Source: an uncultured Clostridia bacterium (GTDB taxonomy: Bacteria > Bacillota > Clostridia > Oscillospirales > Acutalibacteraceae). From it: a DNA stretch of 12,598 nt. Location of the stretch: NCBI GenBank assembly GCA_937892525.1, contig CALAEV010000012.1:1-12598 (forward strand). The letters are read 5' to 3'. The notes beneath the pieces were generated by a model. The model was given only the letters and a program-made list of their open reading frames with translations. It made no database searches and was not told the DNA's origin. Both the position numbers and the translations under genes were made by a program. Positions 9,955 to 12,598 of this stretch are shown piece after piece (the stretch's first letter is position 1; each line of letters opens with the position of its first letter).

Positions 9955-12195
9955 TTAGAATGTTAACTGTTCGCCTTGGTCATCTGCACTTAATATTGCC
10001 CCTGCCGATGGAAGTGTTTTTGTTCTGTAACGAGCAGGTTTTGCAAATCTGCCGTCAGTAAAGTCAGTTACTTCATCAACTCTATGACCTTTTTTAAGTG
10101 TCATTACTGCAACACCCTGACTATCTTTTGTAGTCTTTGCAGAGATAGCGCCAGAGTTAAAGAGCAAGTATCTGCCTGCAGTTGATTTAATAACAAGTTC
10201 TTTATCTTGTGGAACATAAACTGCTGCTACAAGTGGGCTCTTATCAGAATATGCTTTAATAAGCTTCTTACGGTTGGTTTTAGTTTCATAAGCAGAAATA
10301 TCTACCTTTGCAACCTTACCATTCTGGAAGAAGAAAAGCATATAGCCCTTATACTCTTTAATTACTGCCATATAAATTGCAGTTTCGTCAGGGTCCATTT
10401 GAAGTTTTGTTGCTACATAATCGCCAAGTACACTTGCTTTTGTATCATCAAACTCACTGGCTCTTGTTTTATAAACCTGACATTTATTTGTAAAGAACAT
10501 AAGCTCAACGCTATTTGTTGTTTCAACAGTTGAAATGATTTCGTCATTCTCTTTAAGTTTATGTTCGCCACTCATACGAAGTGAAAGTGGAGTAATCTTC
10601 TTAAAGTAACCCTCTTTTGTGAAGAACAATGTTACCGGATAATCAGGGATTTCTTCCACTACATCTTCAACTTCTTCAATTTCTTGAGAGTAAACGATTT
10701 CACTGCGTCTGTCTTTACCGTATTTATCTGCAACTGCTTTAAGCTCGTCAACGATAATACGCTTAACTCTTGCTTTACTTGAAAGAATATCTTCCATATC
10801 TTCGATTTGTTTTTTCAAATCTTCAACATCATTAAGACGCTTGAGAATATACTCACGATTGAGATGACGAAGTTTAATTTCGGCAACATATTCTGCTTGA
10901 ATTTTATCAATACCGAAACCAATCATCAAGTTAGGAACAACTTCTGCTTCTTCTTCAGTTTCACGAACAATCTTAATTGCTTTATCAATATCAAGAAGGA
11001 TTTTTTGAAGACCTAACAAGAGGTGCAATTTATCTTTTGCCTTTGTTAAATCAAAGTAAACTCTACGGTTTACACACTCTGTACGATATGCAATCCACTC
11101 TGAAAGCAAATCTGCAACGCCAAGCACTTGAGGAACACCTGCTATAAGCACATTAAAGTTACAAGAGAATGTGTCTTCAAGAGTTGTCATTTTATAGAGT
11201 TTCTGCATAAGTTTATCAGCATCTGTACCACGCTTTAAGTCGATAGTGATTTTTAGACCTTTTTTATCAGTCTCATCACGAATATCGCTGATTTCACGGA
11301 TTGCATTTGCTTTAACTCTTTCAATTACTTTATCAATAATTGCTTCGGCAGTTGTTGTTGGTGGGATTTCAGTAATATCAATACAGTTATTTGATTTATC
11401 GTAGGTATATTTTGCTCTTACCTTAAATCCACCACGACCCGTACGATAGATTTCAGCCATCTGGTCGCGATTATAGATAATCTTACCACCACCGATAAAA
11501 TCAGGTGCTTTAAGAGTTTCTGTAACATCAAAATCTTTATCTTTAATAAGACCGATTGTTGTTTCACAGATTTCGCGAAGATTAAATGAACAAATTGATG
11601 ATGCCATACCAACGGCAATACCTGTATTTGCATTCACAAGGATTGATGGGAATGTAACAGGTAAAAGCGTAGGCTCAAGCATTGTAGCGTCATAGTTATC
11701 TACAAAATCTACTGTATCTTTATCAATATCCTTGAAAAGTTCGCTTGCAATTGATTCAAGTTTTGCCTCAGTATAACGAGATGCAGCAAATGCCATATTT
11801 TTTGAATATGCCTTACCAAAGTTACCCTTTGAATCAACGTAAGGGTGCAACAAACTCTCGTTACCACGAGAAAGACGCACCATTGTTTCGTAAATTGCAG
11901 CATCGCCGTGAGGGTTTAACTGCATTGTACGACCAACAATATTTGCAGATTTTACTCTGCCACCACTTAACAATCCCATTTTATACATTGTATAAAGAAG
12001 TTTTCTGTGAGATGGCTTGAAACCGTCAATTTCAGGGATTGCACGGGATACGATAACGCTCATGGCGTATGGCATAAAGTTGGTTTCAAGAGTATGTGTA
12101 ATATTTTGTGTTACAACCTCACCTGCACCGAGAATGTGGGCATTTAATTGCTCTTCGGTGATTTCGGTTTCAACTACTTTTTTCTTTCTAGCCAT
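9955..12195 (-). CDS. parC: DNA topoisomerase IV subunit A (ParC/GyrA family)
   Basis: A 746-residue type IIA topoisomerase cleavage/religation subunit. The N-terminal core carries PSHRKLLYTMYKMGLL (61-76), the quinolone-pocket segment PHGDAAIYETMVRLSR (95-110) and the catalytic tyrosine Tyr141 in SRYTEAKL. The tower and coiled-coil region follow (about 380-500), and then a short beta-pinwheel C-terminal domain from about 515. I find no GyrA box (QRRGGKG-like), and the length is close to E. coli ParC (752), so ParC is favoured over GyrA. The position of E. coli GyrA Ser83 / ParC Ser80 is Ala99, and the Asp87/Glu84 position is Glu103. It follows parE with a 14-nt gap; AGGAGG 7 nt before the ATG abuts the parE stop. 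With ParE it decatenates and relaxes DNA. Some Clostridia annotate this paralogue simply as GyrA-like. Confidence 0.9.
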   Translation of the reverse strand: MARKKKVVETEITEEQLNAHILGAGEVVTQNITHTLETNFMPYAMSVIVSRAIPEIDGFKPSHRKLLYTMYKMGLLSGGRVKSANIVGRTMQLNPHGDAAIYETMVRLSRGNESLLHPYVDSKGNFGKAYSKNMAFAASRYTEAKLESIASELFKDIDKDTVDFVDNYDATMLEPTLLPVTFPSILVNANTGIAVGMASSICSFNLREICETTIGLIKDKDFDVTETLKAPDFIGGGKIIYNRDQMAEIYRTGRGGFKVRAKYTYDKSNNCIDITEIPPTTTAEAIIDKVIERVKANAIREISDIRDETDKKGLKITIDLKRGTDADKLMQKLYKMTTLEDTFSCNFNVLIAGVPQVLGVADLLSEWIAYRTECVNRRVYFDLTKAKDKLHLLLGLQKILLDIDKAIKIVRETEEEAEVVPNLMIGFGIDKIQAEYVAEIKLRHLNREYILKRLNDVEDLKKQIEDMEDILSSKARVKRIIVDELKAVADKYGKDRRSEIVYSQEIEEVEDVVEEIPDYPVTLFFTKEGYFKKITPLSLRMSGEHKLKENDEIISTVETTNSVELMFFTNKCQVYKTRASEFDDTKASVLGDYVATKLQMDPDETAIYMAVIKEYKGYMLFFFQNGKVAKVDISAYETKTNRKKLIKAYSDKSPLVAAVYVPQDKELVIKSTAGRYLLFNSGAISAKTTKDSQGVAVMTLKKGHRVDEVTDFTDGRFAKPARYRTKTLPSAGAILSADDQGEQLTF

Positions 12196-12209
12196 TCATA
12201 TCCCTCCTT

Positions 12210-12598
12210 TTATGAAATGTCTGCAAGGTCAATATACATATGACCGTTTTCTGCGATAAAGTCTTTTCTGCCTTGTAAGTCGTCCCCCATAAAGAGTTCA
12301 AATTTTTCTTCCATATATGACTCAATACTATCTGGCTCAACTTTAATAAGACGACGAGTTTTAGGATTCATTGTAGTAAGCCACATCATATCAGCATCGT
12401 TTTCACCAAGACCTTTTGAGCGTTGGATTGTATATTTTGCATTGCCGATTTGCTCTAACACATCTATTTTTTCTTTTTCTGTATAGCAGAAATATGTTTC
12501 GTCTTTTGTACGGATTTCATAAAGTGGAGATTCTGCAATAAATACCTTACCCTCTTCAATAATTGTTGGCATAAGACGATGAATCATTGTAAGAATAA
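12210..12598 (-). CDS. parE: DNA topoisomerase IV subunit B, C-terminal part (runs off the right edge)
   Basis: The last 129 codons of a ParE/GyrB-family ATPase subunit; the reading frame stays open to the window edge, so the N-terminal ATPase, transducer and most of the TOPRIM domain lie outside. Visible are the end of TOPRIM (HRLMPTIIEEGKVFIAESPL, then Y) and the conserved C-terminal block QRSKGLGENDADMMW followed by TTMNPKTRRLIKV, ending near GDDLQGRKDFIAENG, a GyrB/ParE terminal motif. The ATG at 12587 is internal and not the true start. Close linkage to parC (14-nt gap, shared transcript) supports ParE rather than GyrB. Together they form the A2B2 topoisomerase IV that separates daughter chromosomes. 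Confidence 0.9.
   Translation of the reverse strand, partial: ILTMIHRLMPTIIEEGKVFIAESPLYEIRTKDETYFCYTEKEKIDVLEQIGNAKYTIQRSKGLGENDADMMWLTTMNPKTRRLIKVEPDSIESYMEEKFELFMGDDLQGRKDFIAENGHMYIDLADIS

Overview
The window looks like chromosomal DNA from an uncultured, low-GC, Gram-positive anaerobe of the class Clostridia (Oscillospiraceae-like). The grounds are Bacillota-style ribosome binding sites and promoters, an EFR1-type flavodoxin/ferredoxin protein, a DUF3892 protein, a small Spo0A-C-like protein, a typical clostridial SecG, and GC-rich hairpin repeats of the kind scattered through gut Clostridia. This placement is inference, because there is no 16S rRNA gene here.

Layout. (1) Positions 1-2440 are an accessory block, visibly richer in G+C than the rest in the stretches I counted. 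On the minus strand a SLOG-family nucleotide-binding protein and a small Spo0A-C-like protein form an operon, preceded by a structured leader that ends in a terminator-like hairpin. Divergent to it is a small XRE regulator, and convergent to that is a membrane-bound transglutaminase-like protein. (2) Positions 2631-2948 hold a MITE-like element with 20-bp terminal inverted repeats and an interior made almost entirely of hairpins. (3) A CAT-anticodon tRNA follows, with a near-consensus promoter, and then a membrane XRE regulator with a zinc ribbon. (4) Positions 3951-6660 are a leftward operon: a TipA-like MerR regulator with its own 19-bp-spacer promoter and dyad operator, an EFR1 flavodoxin-ferredoxin protein, an ICMT-type methyltransferase and a GNAT acetyltransferase. 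A DUF4434 TIM-barrel protein with its own promoter lies upstream on the same strand. (5) A rightward DUF3892 gene runs straight into an 84-bp tandem repeat that includes the gene's last codons. (6) secG and tRNA-Lys lie on the minus strand, followed by a structured plus-strand segment with a strong terminator but no gene, then a YfjL/IseA-like membrane-anchored protein and a cluster of dispersed hairpin repeats. (7) The right end is a parE (partial) - parC pair, a core housekeeping locus.

Most notable points: the TipA-like MerR gene carries a strong internal Shine-Dalgarno and ATG exactly where a free effector-binding domain would begin, as in Streptomyces tipA. Each of the two tRNA genes is followed, about 65 nt past its T-arm and beyond its terminator, by an exact 13-nt inverted copy of its own T-arm core; the two T-arms differ, and each echo matches its own tRNA. 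The SLOG operon leader looks like a transcription attenuator. The plus-strand hairpin/terminator unit at 8847-8920 is a candidate small RNA. I found no defence island, CRISPR array or complete transposon.
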